In this document: piece by piece, positions 25,147 to 38,354 of the stretch
Layout: the number at the start of each line of letters is the position of its first letter
Numbering within the stretch: the stretch's first letter is position 1
Source of the DNA: Sipunculus nudus
Lineage: Eukaryota; Annelida; Sipuncula; Golfingiida; Sipunculidae
DNA length: 64,000 nt
Direction of reading: 5' to 3'
Assembly (NCBI GenBank): GCA_026874595.1
Contig: CM049307.1
Coordinates: 43,718,362 to 43,782,361, forward strand
Program-made: the position numbers and the translations under genes
The notes under the pieces: model-generated
Databases searched by the model: none
What the model was told of the DNA's origin: nothing
The model's input: only the letters and a program-made list of their open reading frames with translations

Positions 25147-26330
25147 GAAATAAAAAATGTGCTACTGAAGACGAACCTGATATACCTTTAACATGATATT
25201 TTCAGGGGCGGATGGCAGATCTTAGAGGAGAGAGGGGTGCAGCGCTCAAATAGTAAACTTTATACATAACTCTGTTATGCCTAATATTATTGAAATAATA
25301 ATGTAATTTAAATAATATTTTTTTGGTATGTATTATGTCAAGGAGGTAGTAAAGGTAACAGCGGTCAGGAAAGTAAGCGCAAAAGACTTGAAGAGAAAAT
25401 TCATTCACCAGTGTTGTAAATGAGGTCACTTAATAGTGCCAGTCTAAGCAACTCCAGCACATGTACGGGTCCAAGCCTCCCAGTCTTTTTTTAACTAGAA
25501 ACGAGGTCTTAGAGGAAGACCAAGAAAATAATTGTATGTCAGCTTACAAAAGCTTTTTCACTTTAATGACCATCTGTATTTTGCTACAGACGCAGAGACA
25601 ACGCTTGAAAAAATTCTTTCTGTCATGAGTTGGTGTCAGTTAGTCTTTTCGTGTGTTTTCCACAGTATGCGAACCTGACTGGGCTTCATATCTCGAGTAA
25701 TGACCTCGGTTTTATAGGTCCGAGTACAAGTCCGCGTACAGTGGCCTTGAATTTAGGTCATCATTAGTTCACTGTTATTTACCAGTTAATACATGGCATG
25801 GTTTGACAGATATGCAATTAAAACGAGTTTAAATCAAGAATAATTATGTGGTATGTTTCTTAGAATAAACGATATTTTACAAAGACTCTAACCATAAATG
25901 CGCAAGACCTTTGTCGTCAATCGGTTCTTGCGCTGCAGTATATCCTTACTTTTACGCGTTTATTTCGACATAATTAATAATTTTTGCCAAACTTGGTCTT
26001 TGAACAAGATTATTGTTATTTACGGTAACTCTCGCATTTGCTTTGCAGCGACATCTAAAATTGAATCGCTGAACCATGTCTAAGTTTTAGATGTCAATCA
26101 TTTCGATTAAATGTTAGCTTTATTCATATTTCAGCTCAATGCTGTGAAACGTTATGTATTCTTGTTGGCACTCCATTCAAATGTATAAGGATATACAAAG
26201 ATATTATCCAGTTTTAATGCCTTACTAAAATATTATGTATTTAACTAAATTAACATCAAATGGCGCTGAGAAGCAAATGCGGGAGTTACCGAAAATGACA
26301 ATAATCTTGTTCAAAGTTACCCAATTACTC
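25147..26330. other. Intergenic, no gene seen
   Basis: AT-rich, with no repeat family or exon that I can recognise. Confidence 0.55.
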
Positions 26331-27137
26331 GGACCAAAGGATGATCCAGATTAATCGGCTATGGGTTGTACGACCTTGAAATTTAGATCAAGGTGAATTA
26401 GGAATATCTGGTGCAACTTTGTTACCTGTGACTATACGCTCATTACACAGCGCTTTACCTATAGGCCTACTACTTATATCGTAAGCGCTGTTTGTTATGA
26501 CCTCGTATCCTGAATTGCTACACCAGAGGGGAGCACTGTATTTTTGTCCAATCAGATGAGACCTTGTGCTGGAAAACACAGCTAAGCGAGGAATATACGG
26601 AGCCAATGCTGTTTATTTCATTTTGAGTGACAGCTCATCGCCCCGGTAACCGTCTGAACAGGCCACAGGCTCAGAGAGAATGGCCCCAGACGTGGTTTGC
26701 TTAGGGGCTTGGGTACATAGGATGCCCGGCCGGTGAGCTGAAATTCAAACGAAACGTAACAATAAAGGCTGCATGCATACCTCGCTGGCTGGTTTCAGTT
26801 CTACAGACAACATATACATGGCTACGCTAACACAGTCATAATGTCATAATCGAATCGGTCGATGATGCGAGAATGCAGAGGGAGCAATTAAAGTTCGACC
26901 ATAAACCAGGATGCCTATCGAGTGTTTGTTTATTGGCATCTGGTTGGCTGCTGGTCACATCATACGGACGTTTTTTCAGCGGACAACGAACCGCCATTTT
27001 GTGTCTAAATGTATCATAAACGGTCAAAGCAGGCAGCGTGAAAATCAGTTGTTTCTTTAGAAGCGCAAGATTTCCGCTGCCTCTGGATCGTACTGTGACT
27101 AGTACAGTGCCCAAAGCTCAGTTTCGGAAGGTCAGCC

Positions 27138-27178
27138 ATGTTTCAGATCTTCCGTAAACGCGGAGGGAAAAAAAGGTA
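27138..27178 (+). CDS. Possible first coding exon of an unidentified gene
   Basis: ATG at 27138 reads MFQIFRKRGGKK and part of an Arg codon, then AG|GTATGA, a fair donor. The 500 bp before it is GC-richer than its surroundings (CCAAT-like 'gtccaatcag' near 26550, several CpG), as at a promoter. I see no matching downstream exon in the window, and a gene would have to span the pseudogene. Basic short N-termini like this are not diagnostic, so it may be chance. Confidence 0.2.
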
Positions 27179-27477
27179 TGAAATCGCCGACCGATCGCAA
27201 AAGAAGACTCTCCCACTTCCACAGTCCCCTCCCACACTTTCTTCCTACAACCCTCCTAAGTTACCCATACGTAACATATTGATAGCTCCGATAGGCTGTA
27301 CGTGTTTCTTAAATGCAAAGTGAAATTATTAAATTCGCCAAATTCTATTAGCCTCCTTTCGTGCCGGATTGTAATCGATCGTTTTGAACCACAGGGACCT
27401 TAAGAAAGTACTCCAACAAAATGAGTACCGACATTTTTGTATAGATATAAACTCCTCAAGAAGTCTCACCGCCTTCT

Positions 27478-27870
27478 GTGGTTCAAGGTTAGAGTACAGG
27501 ACTCATGGCCGGGAGGCCCTCAGTTCAAATCTCAGCCGAGGCGGTGAGATTTTCAGGGTCGGCCCCACATAGGGGGAGCGCTCTGCAGGCTAAATGGGAA
27601 GGCTGTGTCCCACAGCCATGTATCACTTACAAACGACTGCATGCGTCTTGGGGGGGGGGGGGGGGGGGTTCCTCGGTGTGATGATCCAGCAATGGTAATG
27701 ATTACACACCTAGGATCCAAAGGTGCGGTAGACAAGGGGCCTGGGTGACATCAGAATACAAAATAATATGATAGGAAGCAAGTGCTACCGCACTGTCACA
27801 TTGTCCCAAACCGAAATGTAACTCTGCAGATGTACATATTTTAGATTAAGAATTAGACAAGGAGTATAAA
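27478..27870 (+). mobile_element. tRNA-derived SINE-like element, copy 1
   Basis: The head at about 27482-27550 has an A-box-like 'ggttagagtac' and a B-box-like 'agttcaaatct', followed by a 19-G run. The body is 'cagcaatggtaatgatta' through 'caaaccg.aatgtaactctgcagat'. The body recurs at 40801, which shows a mobile family. The head does not fold as an intact tRNA. Confidence 0.55.
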
Positions 27871-27959
27871 AAATTAGGCGGTTAATCAATCAAATTAAGA
27901 AAATAAAAAAAGCCTCACCAATAAGCCTCCCCTTCTTCCGAGGAGGCTTGATATATAGA

Positions 27960-28157
27960 ACAGGGGCTGATCCAAGATTTTAGATAGGGGAGGGTCAAGT
28001 CCAGGAAGACTTATAAGAAACACTAAAAAAAGTAATCTGATTCAATAAGGGATGGGTCAAGGCCGAAAATATTGGTTTTAAACGCCAAAAAAGGTTTTTG
28101 TGGCTCAAAAGGAAGGGGTCCGGATCCCCTGAAGACCCCCTCTGGATCCGCCACTGT
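27960..28157. mobile_element. MITE-like element with GGATCC-containing inverted ends, copy 1
   Basis: It starts 'ggggctgatccaag' and ends 'ctggatccgccactg', roughly inverted ends. The interior has purine-rich runs. A second copy lies at 62,899-63,139. There is no coding capacity. Confidence 0.45.
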
Positions 28158-29469
28158 AGAATTATATATCAGCCCATGTTTACCAAGTTGTTCAATATGA
28201 AGAACGGCAAAATAATACAATACATTACAATACATAACAATTTATTTTGGCTCTTGACAATACAAGATTGCATGGAGCACCAGTTGACATTAATGAAGAA
28301 ACATAATAAAAAATACATCAGACTAGGTTTTTGAACATGTTTAATCTTGCACCTTCAGCATATATCTTTTTATTGCATCCATGCACTATACAGGATAAAT
28401 ATATACACAGCCGGTTTTTCATCGCTGTTCGTCTAGCTGTGGCCTCGCGTATCGATTACATGCGCACATGTTTTTCAAGAGGCGTCTCCTCGAGAAGAAA
28501 AAAAAAAACCGGAGCTCGAGAGCTAGGATTGAACAAACAGAGCGTGTCTGTAACATACCAGTAACATCGGACCGCCATGGCTGGTACAGGGGTGTGTTTC
28601 GCTATCAACGGTCAGGCTCACCGAGGTAAGCAAAGGTGACACATCTTAGGAAGCAATACAGTACGCTTTTGCTTAATTTGCCCTATATGAATGTTAAGCG
28701 GGGTTAACTGTTCAGCAGAATAGATCTGTTAGCACATGATAATAAGTCTTTTGTATAATAAATTACTCTATACTCGCGGTAAGCTTGCCCCATTCGATGT
28801 TTGGGCTTTATATACTGTTTTTTTTCTGTGTGAAATGAGCATAAATAAAAGATAAAACACAGTAGCCCGGCTTGCCGAATATAAAGAAAAAATTAAATCA
28901 TTTCCCAGACACCCCTGGATATACTGCTCGTACAGTCCATGATTTATTAATGTTATCTCGTTTAACGCTCATTGTCAAAGCTGTATTGTTTATAAGGATC
29001 CCGAAGCTAACCCTATTCTATTAAAATATCCCTAAGTAATAAGAACTTAGTAATTAAACTATTTGTCCACAAGTAACATATAAGATTGATGATATAGTAC
29101 TTTATATATTGCTAGAAATACGTCTTTATTTAATCACCTTATACGACAGTGCGATACTCCACACGTACATCCCTCTATACTAATTTCAGTGGACTGTATT
29201 GTAAGTTGTAATATATCAATTGCAATCTACTTTGGCCAAAATATATTATTTACCTTTCTTCCGTAGTAAGTGTGTCTCAATGGGATGGAGGATATTGCCA
29301 TACTTCCTCACTTTATTCCAAAAAAAAAAATATAAAGCATATGCACAGCATTCCGTCTTACAGGGCTAAGTATTATGAATCGCTCAACCAGATATTTTTA
29401 GTTTATCCCGGTAAACATCAGACATGAACACACCATAAACGCTTGTGTCTGGTTAAAATCTCATTTTCT

Positions 29470-30020
29470 ATGAGTTCAACTGACCATAAGTCATCTGAGC
29501 TAAAGCGATCACCCTTTGTCCGGCGTCCGTCTGTCGTCCGTCCGTCTCCCTGTCAATCCGCTCCTTTGTCCATCCATTTACAAGGCATAAACCGTAAACG
29601 CTTGATATAGGAACTTCGTACTTAATATCGAGGTCATTCCTTAAAAAATTAGGTCAATGTCACATATATAATGGGAGTTGTACACTCTTTCGTGTGTTTT
29701 AGCACTGAGTAAATCGGACCTGTGTTAGTGTTCTGGGCTACTCAACAGAACTTCTGCAATCAACCGTTAAACTAAAACATCGTGCATCAAATGCACATGT
29801 AGCAGTGCTACCATGCGAAAAATGAAGAAAATATGCACAGCCAGTTGTTCGGAACTGTTGAGGACACAATTGAAAAAATGTAAACGTTTAGGGCTGTTCA
29901 TGTGTGACATTCATAGTCTTGAGATACCCAATGGTGATTACATGGATCTTTCTGAAACTTATTAAACTTATCGATCACTGATAGTCCTTAAGCTGAGCAA
30001 ATCTGGTGGTGCCATCTAAA
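29470..30020 (+). repeat. Dispersed element, family A, partial copy
   Basis: It opens 'caactgaccataagtcatctgagctaaagcgatcac' and a GTCCGTC box, and carries 'ctggtggtgccatct' near the end. The right end typical of the family is not seen. It lies in the first intron of the pseudogene. Confidence 0.5.
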
Positions 30021-32341
30021 TATTCTTTATATTTTTCGCATTTTAAATATTGTTTTCAGACTTTTTTTGTGGAGATGTCACCATTGAAGTACGTCAAATA
30101 ATTTCTCACAGGGTGACAGAACGAGCATCATATACACATGTCTGTATCTCCATGAAAAAATTGAAGAAAATCTGGTCCATAAGAACTTTGCACTTGCTGC
30201 AGACACGTAACAAAATACAGATCAAGCATCTGACTAATACATTATCTGGATATACGTTATCTGAATGGTGATTATCGATCGTATTGATTTTTATTGCCTA
30301 AGGTGTACACCCTACTGGGTGACCGAGAAAAGAAAAAAATTTAGGAAACATTGAATTATCAATTTATTGGGTGGCTCGATTCCATTATTAAAACTATGGC
30401 GTTTACATAACTTATCCGTAAATGGTGAGAGTTATGTACATCGCTGTCAAGTGTACATTGCTCTCAGAGTTGTTATACAGGGCGTTCAAAATGGATGATG
30501 TACTTAACTGTCATAATTAAACAAAGTCCGGTCACAAAAGGCAATGTGCTATGCATTCCAAGTTCTGATGAATTAGGGGTATGAGGGACATTAATGCTAT
30601 GAAGCTGTCAGAAATATGATACAGTCCCATGACAACAGAAGAAACACATAATTGTCAGAGTTGAAATACAGTGCAGACACCACATGTACTGTATTGATCT
30701 GTCAATGATCTGATACAGGCCAGTCAAAACGAGCTGACATATTTGACAGTTCTGTATTACATTCAAGACGCAAAAGAATAAAAATTATCAGGGTTTTGTA
30801 TCACTTGGATCGTGGTACAAATGGGACGGGAAACTTACCAATCTGCAAATTTAAAATGGAATATCAGGCGTATAAATATATCGGAGAATATTTGCGCTAC
30901 AGTGCATTATCGACATAACAGAACACCACTCAGAGAGGTCTACAGACTCTCTTGTCAGAGGGGCAAAACGTTGCTATATACACAGCAGCAAAGAATGAAA
31001 AATAAAGGCAGATAATACACTAAATAGGAATATCCACTTTCATTATTTTAGAGGAAATAGTTACTTTGTCTTTATTCTTTTTTCCAGTTTCTGGTGGAGA
31101 ATCCTGGTTGACCTTGGCGGACTACATCCGGGACGTTGCTAGGCTGAAGGGAACAAAGATCTCCTGTCGAGAGGGAGGCTGCGGCGCATGCGCTGTCGTT
31201 GTTACTAGGCCTGAAGATGGAGGGCATGATCAGACTTTTGTTATTTGAACATGCTTATATAACTGTCACACGAGAAATATTAAATGTGGGGGTTAATTCC
31301 CAAAGGCCATGAAGAAAACATTTTGAACCGAACGATTTGTTTGTGGAAGTTAACAGAAGTAAGTCATATAGGAGATGAATAACGTCGTCAGTTGCTTGGT
31401 ATTTTCGTTAAGTATTTTTAATTTTGTAAAGTTTTTTAAAGTACGGCACCTAATGATGCATCATTAACTGTCCGAGTCTGAGTATTTAGATCACGTTTAT
31501 GATCTGAAAACAAAACGATAAGCGGCATGCTCATATAAACACATGGATTTGTTTTTAATTGTTTAAGAAGTGTTTTAACTTTCGATATTTAATAGCTTTC
31601 TCCCATATCAAACCTTATAGATTAAATGATATGTCAAATATGAATATTGCTACTTTTACAACAGTGTATTTGTCCTGTGTACCTGGCTGACGGTTTGACG
31701 ATCACAACCGTGGAGGGTTTGGGTAACAGGAAGGCAGGGTATCACCCCATACAACGCCGACTGGCCGACTACAACGCCAGTCAGTGTGGGTTCTGTACTC
31801 CTGGTATAACCATGGGACTTTATGGGTAGGTGTGAGCTGTATCAGATTAATGATCTTTATAGATATTGACAGCGAATATTTAATTGAAATACAGTTTTCC
31901 CGAAGATAAGATATTATTTCCAGCCACCATTAAGCACGTATAATGATTACTTGAGAGTCAGAGTTTGGAAATAATATACGTATTTTACTTCAAGAATATA
32001 AATTCGGATGCATGCCAAAGACGCCTAATACATATTATGTTGCATTTAATGCAGGCTAAGTTCAATTATCAAACAGGAATATGTTGGATGAATATTTCAG
32101 TCACCTCCAGAGCTGTCCACACCCCTGTACAGACGACGTGGAGAGAACCATGGACGGCTATATCTGCCGATGTACGGGGTATATAGACCTATTTTGGATG
32201 CCGCCAAGTCATTGGTTGAAAGCAGTGCCAAAAAGGACTGCAGAACGATAGACATTGAGGTATTTATGAAATGGCCACACGTGTAAACAAAAACTTAGAG
32301 GTATCATAGCCCATGAGATACAATCCAAGAGAGGGGGAAAG

Positions 32342-32359
32342 AGGGGGGGGGGGGGGGGT
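32342..32359. repeat. Poly-G run
   Basis: About 18 bp of uninterrupted G in the pseudogene intron. Confidence 0.9.
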
Positions 32360-32974
32360 GAGGTCATATCGGTCAGATCACTCAAGGGGCTGTGGTGAAA
32401 TCGAAACGCTAGCCGTTCTATTTTGCATAAATCAAACAACTCACAACTAGTGTATTGCATATACATCATTATAATGCTTTCATTTTTGCAGCTAAATACA
32501 GTTAAGTCAAGATCGAAACTTTCTGAATATATCGTTGATTACATGCATAATTGTTTAAAAACATTATGAACAATTTTGATTATCCCATCATAAGGGCTGC
32601 CCTCAGTCCAGTAGTGTTAACACCATTACATATATCGATAGATCAATTAAATCTAAATTAGATTGGCCAAAATACGGGATGTCAAGCATTACTTAATCCA
32701 TGCGATACAGCAGTGCTCAAAACTGACACAGTCCAGTGATCCTATTATGTTTACGAAAGGATCTGGAAAAAACGGGATGCCGCTGTAAGAAGAAAGAACA
32801 CCGGTGCTCCGAGGAATCATCGTTCAAACTAAAGAAATTAATCCTTCCACTAAAAGGTGGGAAAATATGGCAACGAGTGACGTCACTGGACGAACTTTTA
32901 TAAACGCTGAAACAGGATAGACCTGTGAGAATGGTGGTCGGAAACACATCACTGGGTAAGCTAGCAAGAATTTT

Positions 32975-33032
32975 CATTATATATATATATATATATATAA
33001 ATATATATATATATATTTATATATATATATAT
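32975..33032. repeat. Interrupted (TA)n
   Basis: About 58 bp of TA with two single-base interruptions, just after pseudogene exon 5. Confidence 0.9.
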
Positions 33033-34119
33033 AGCATCACTCATTATTCAGTTAAAAGATGTAAAGTTTAATGTTGGTTTACTCTTGTCCTAATCCCTTA
33101 TTGATATGAAATATAATGAACATTAAATGATATTATGCATTTGTATCTTGTGTTCAGTTTATGTGAAATATTTTCACGTTTCTGCATTATACTGCATGCT
33201 CTTTGTATATTTCACTAGGTGTGTTCCAGCGTGATTTGGACACATTCCGGATTCTGGTTGACATATCTTGCGTCCCCGAGCTGCATGTGGTTGATTATAA
33301 AGATGAAGAACGTGTTCTTGGTGCGGGGCTGTCGCTTACAGCTCTCTGCCATGTGTTTTCAAGTCACGGAGAAGAAAACAAAAGTATAGCTTTTTGTCGG
33401 AACTAAGAAAAATGCTTGAGAAAATAGCCAACAAAGGTGTTCGCAATGTAAGATTTCATTTTTCCTTAACTCTGCATATATAGGTACACTTGTTTTTCCT
33501 AATTTCATGTTTGCACTTGCTTTAAAAATGGAAATGTTCTTTCTGATACTTTCTAAACTCGCAGATACCAACAATTTTACTTTATTTTATTTACATATAA
33601 GTGGGATGGATGATGCCATTAAAATGAATATTTTGTTTAATTTTAACTCCAGTTACCTGTGTATACTAAGCAGGACACTTCCCTCCATACCCAGGCAATT
33701 TACATATTGTCCACGTAAAATCCTGGGCCATCCGATTTTAAAGCCATACAAAAGACAAAGGATTAAGACGGAGAATTATGGAGTTTGCAAAAAATGGAAC
33801 GCCATAAGAAATTCCTCCGGAAAGTAATTTTGTTAATAGCGATGATTTATAGATGGTTAAGGCCGGTTGGGTGAGCAACCTGCGGATGAAAACACAAACT
33901 CGACTTTCAGAAATTTAATCTATACTTCACTGAGGCATTACAAGAGGTACTTCAACAATCTGATTTATTGTACCAAATGGGGACCTGGGCAGGTAACTTG
34001 ATGCTGCAGTACCATCATCGAAACTTCCCATCTGACATCTCTGTCATCCTGGAAGCAGCCGGAGTCAGGCTGGAGATATGTGGTATGTACAGATAATCAT
34101 ATATAATTAGTAATCTGTT

Positions 34120-35230
34120 TTTTGCGGTGTAGACATTTGAAAAAGTCATACCATAGACATAATTTAAATCCGTATCCAAGTCTAACGTGTATATGACTGA
34201 CGAGATACGTAATTAACTACACGTGAACATGAGGTTCACTATTCAATTGCTACATTGTACAATAAATGGCCAATTGCATTCCTTGTTGCTCATTTATTTG
34301 ATCTTCAGTTCCACTGACCCTCCATGCTTGTTGATGCTATAGGTTTAAAGTATAATTAACAGTTCACCTGTATCGCATCTTTGGAGTTTTTTTTTAACGT
34401 TGTGTCCGTTTCCCTAATGCTGCACATTTATCAGTATAATCAACAGTCTATTTAAAGAATGTTTTTTAATTCACCCTTTTGCAGGGGCACTCTTTACTCA
34501 TAGGCGCCTCCACCAAGAGAACTGACAGCAGTGTTGAATCTGTGTAGTTAGAAGCTTGCATGGAGAAGACACCTTGCTAGAGGGCAAAGCTGGCTCAGTA
34601 AAAATAACTCCCCCTTCAAGTGACCGGATTAACTTAGTCTGAGCAGTCACTCTTCCTACTCCCTCGCATATACTCTAAGAGTAACACCCACAGACCACAG
34701 AGACAAGGAATTCAATACTGTACTGTGGTATTAAAGAATAGGTCTGTCACTCTGATCAACATGGTCCACGGCTATTCATAACCACACCAGAACAAAGAAT
34801 TGTAAACTAGTAATTTGATAACCTCCCGGTAAAAATAGTTGTTAAGAAACACTACAGGGATATGGCCGAAAACGCTCTTAACTGCTGCCTGCACAAAAGC
34901 TTTTTCCCTTAGGAAGTAAGGACAGGATTTGAACTTCTCAAAGACAATTATTAAAGAATCCATATTTGATTACCCTTATTGAAGTACCCGTATTAATAAA
35001 ATTCAGATATCTATCACGAGAGATACCCATTTTGACCATCCATGTTCTTCTTGTATCACTTGTAACTTGTAACTCATGTAAACACAAAAAAAAACACATT
35101 GGAGTAGCCCTTAGACGTGACCATCCTAGGCAGCTGTGTTACTGATTCAATAATAAAATTGTTTATCGCTGATATTTGCACGTTGTAGAACACCTACACT
35201 TAATTGTTTAAACTGGCGATTTTTTTCTCA
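34120..35230. other. No gene seen
   Basis: Beyond the duplication breakpoint I find no AOX exon 8 or later. The sequence is unremarkable. Confidence 0.55.
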
Positions 35231-35687
35231 CACCACTTGGGGGGGGGGGGGGGGAGGACCGAGCCCTCCCAACAAAATGGTGGGTATAAAAACATACACT
35301 ATTTCATTATTGAGTAATTGCACTGTCACATATATATATATATATATATCCTCCACCGCTCTGTACTTGGAGTACCATATAAACAGGGCCGCAGCCTCCG
35401 GGATTCAGGTGCAAAAAAAATATTGCAAAGTTGTTATTCTGTATGAAAATGCATCCATTGCCAGACAAATAACAATCTCTTTACAAGGAGGTACTGTTCC
35501 ACTAATTAAGCACTGCCCAATAAATGACAGCAAAAATGCACCAAAATGCAGTAGTATATACATACAGTTTTTCAAAATTTTCCACACCGTGGACACCCCC
35601 TCCCACACTCTCCCTTGTCGGGGATTTCCCCCTCAAATCTGCTTACTGCCCCCCCCCCCCCGGGCCAATAGGGTTAGGCTTTGGCCC

Positions 35688-35689
<2 letters not shown>

Positions 35690-35746
<57 letters not shown>

Positions 35747-35812
35747 CATATATATATATTTATATATATACGTATATATGTGTATATACTGGTCTTATAT
35801 ATATATGTATTG
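35690..35812. repeat. Long (TA)n with interruptions
   Basis: About 120 bp of TA with a few C, G and T interruptions. It creates long IYIYIY frames that are not genes. A C-run near 35650 precedes it. Confidence 0.95.
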
Positions 35813-36099
35813 TAACACTGCCTGGTATGATGAATAACTTAAATCATAAATCTAAATTTTTTCAAGCTTTTAAAAAAACTTCTTGTCAATATTAACCAAA
35901 TATAACCTGAAATCTAAATGTCTAGTGGCATGATGTAATAGATGATGATAAACTGGTGCCAGGCTAGATGTAACAGCATCACACATCTAACATATATGGT
36001 AAAATGACTCAATTCAATCTCCATAATTCAGCCAAAAATCATTCATGTGGAACCATTAATGACAATTATTATAAGAATTATTGTAGGGATTATTCTTGT

Positions 36100-37035
36100 A
36101 AAATATTTAACAAACTGGCTTCAGTGGCATCAGTCGAAAAACGTATCGCAAATTTATAACTCATATAGGAAGATACAGCAAACTGGCTAGGTTCAGCTTC
36201 CAGTAACTCAGCCAAAAAGCACTGAACCAAAACCATTTGAACAAATTTGAACAACATCTGAGGATAATTAATGTGTGAGATTTAAGAATTTGGTCTAGTG
36301 GTATTTGAGAGGAAGATCTTTGTAGCCACTGAGCTAAAAATGGGCTGTTATGGCATATGACTAAATTCAGCTTCCCATAACTTAGCCAAAAGTCACTGAA
36401 AAGAGACCATTTGAACAAACTTCAGAAAGCACTACCCTATGATCATTTCTGTGCGATATTAAACATTTTGGGCATATGGTTTCAGAGAAGAAGTCTTTTG
36501 TAGCCCTCAGTGTGATACAGGCACTAATGACCCCGTACAAAAAAAGGCCGATGCAGGTGGCGCCACCAATACCTCAATATCAGATATGACCAATGTGACC
36601 AACATTGAAACATTGACATAAAATTTGGTGATGATAGCTCCAGCCGTTTCTGAGATTTAAATTTTAATATGCTTTTTTGCACAGTTAACAAAGTTCAACC
36701 TCCTGTAACTCAGCCAAAAATCTCCAAACTGGAACCATTCGAACAAACTTGAGAAAGATTGTTCCAGGGATCAATACTGTGAAATATTGGACAATTTGGT
36801 TGGACAGTTTCAGAGAAGAAGATTTTTAAAGCTTTTTCCCTATAAAATCTAAGAAAATGCAGTTAGAAAAAAATAAACAAAATCAGATATTTTTTTTGGA
36901 TGACTGATTATTTGCAAAAAAATTGGTGATGCAAGTTCCTGCCGTTTTTGGAAATAGCTATGGTTAACGTACAGACGACCCACGACGCACGACGGACGAC
37001 GCCGCACCATCGCATAAGCTCACAGGTTCGCTGAA
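36100..37035 (-). repeat. Dispersed element, family C, with GTCCGTC-like end
   Basis: Monomers with 'taactcagccaaaaa.cac.gaa', 'accatttgaacaaa.tt' and 'tttcagagaagaag' recur near 36195, 36375 and 36710. The right end holds 'acgacgcacgacggacgac', the reverse complement of the GTCCGTC box of family A, so the element is in reverse orientation. A GGTGGCGCCACC palindrome is at about 36554. Confidence 0.6.
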
Positions 37036-37676
37036 AATGACCAGTAGGCGAGGCAGTTACAAGCTGAAAGAGTCAGAATTATATTGAAATTCTTTGACAA
37101 ATGAAGCAGTATATAGGACAGAACTGGGCCGGAGCTGGAACTAAGGGATCAATTAAGATTCCTGGGCACTTCTGCGAGTTCCGAATAAAAACAAACTAAT
37201 TAGGTATATACATTGTACTGTACTGTACTCACCAAGCCTAGTTAGTGAATCTACAAACAACCCCAGGGTTTATCTAATTGATTATCATCTCAAGCCAGTG
37301 CCTGATGTCCTGTGCTCACTGGACCACGACAAGAACTAGCATGAACTAATCACACTACAACTACAGCCTTTTCCTGTGTTTCAATATAATCGAACAAACG
37401 CTTCATCCCTAACCTGTACTAGTCAAGGGTTGTAATAGTTTAAGTAATAGCTATTATTCTATTACTTAGGGTTTTATTACTATTACTATTACTTTGAAAA
37501 CCTGTAATTTTCGATTACTATTACTATTATATATTACTATTACCCATCCCTGTTATATATATATATATATATATAATTATAATTTTACGTATTAACCTTT
37601 ATGTTTAAAAACAGGTAGAAAGTACATGCATTTATAAAGTACTCTTAAAAAAGGAGTAACTAAAATAATATAAGTT

Positions 37677-38175
37677 GGTGGCAGCACTGAAAGTGGCAGC
37701 TATTACCTCCATATAGTGGGCACTTCTATATAGTGGGCAGTTTGGCCCAGTCACAAGGGTGCCCACATTATAGAGGGTCCACTGTATTTCAAAGTAGGTG
37801 GCATACCTGAAAGTGGCAGCTATTACCTCCATATAGTGGGAACCTCTTAGTGTAGTCGCTCATGTAGCAAAACCCAAACCCGTAGGAATTGAATGCCAAA
37901 ATTGAGAAAGCACTTGTTTTCACTTCATGTAGGTGTAAGCTGATGGAAAATGTTAGGTAACAAATTTTATCAACCCCCTGACCCCCCTCAAAAATCCAAG
38001 ATGGCCACCATCATAATAAAAAAAAGGCTAGATATTGCTTTGATATTGTAACTATCACATCAAAATTAATAATATTGGATCGATTTATAAGATTTTGAAT
38101 GTGTACTGGTAATACCAACTACTCCAGGAGCTGTCCATAGGTTAGAGAGGTCAAGGTCAAATTTATTTACCAACC
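37677..38175 (+). repeat. Repeat block D, left arm, with a 120-bp tandem duplication
   Basis: 'gaaagtggcagctattacc' occurs near 37689 and 37809, exactly 120 bp apart. The rest ('gaaaatgttaggtaacaaat', 'ccaagatggcc', 'ttggatcgatttataa') is found as the reverse complement at 41645-42230. Confidence 0.65.
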
Positions 38176-38354
38176 TTCGATCTTAAGAATAACATTAGAC
38201 ATCTTAGGTACTACGCTGTCATATATAATGTAATATGGTATTCAAATAGTCAAAAGTATATTAATAATTGTCTTGGCAGAATAATATAGCATTGAGACGA
38301 TATTACAATACATTACACTAAGATACTGTCATATAGCTTTCAAATTGACCTTAA

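Larger units (their letters stand above)
28577..34082 (+). pseudogene. Truncated unprocessed pseudogene of the AOX/XDH-like gene (exons 1-7 only)
   Basis: Exon copies: 28577-28625 (ATG in ACCGCCATGG context, donor GTAAGC), 31088-31245, 31665-31825, 32101-32259, 32760-32955, 33219-33447 and 33977-34082. Introns and exon phases match the intact gene, so this is a DNA-level tandem duplication. Lesions: exon 2 runs into TGA at 31246-31248 with its donor gone; exon 4 has a 2-nt insertion near 32181-32184; exon 5 has TAA at 32901-32903; exon 6 has a 1-nt deletion near 33385-33395 leading to TAA at 33404-33406; exon 7's acceptor AG has become AA (33975-33976). Similarity ends about 35 bp into the next intron (about 34118), and no later exons follow. 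It keeps the [2Fe-2S] exons and part of the FAD domain and has no Moco domain. Confidence 0.88.

Noticed and set aside
27482-27550. A functional tRNA gene
   Set aside because: It has A- and B-box-like motifs but no proper acceptor or anticodon stems, and it continues into a SINE body.
35277-35895. Long open frames of 123-186 codons
   Set aside because: Their length comes from (TA)n giving IYIYIY in several frames, with no domain or splice support.
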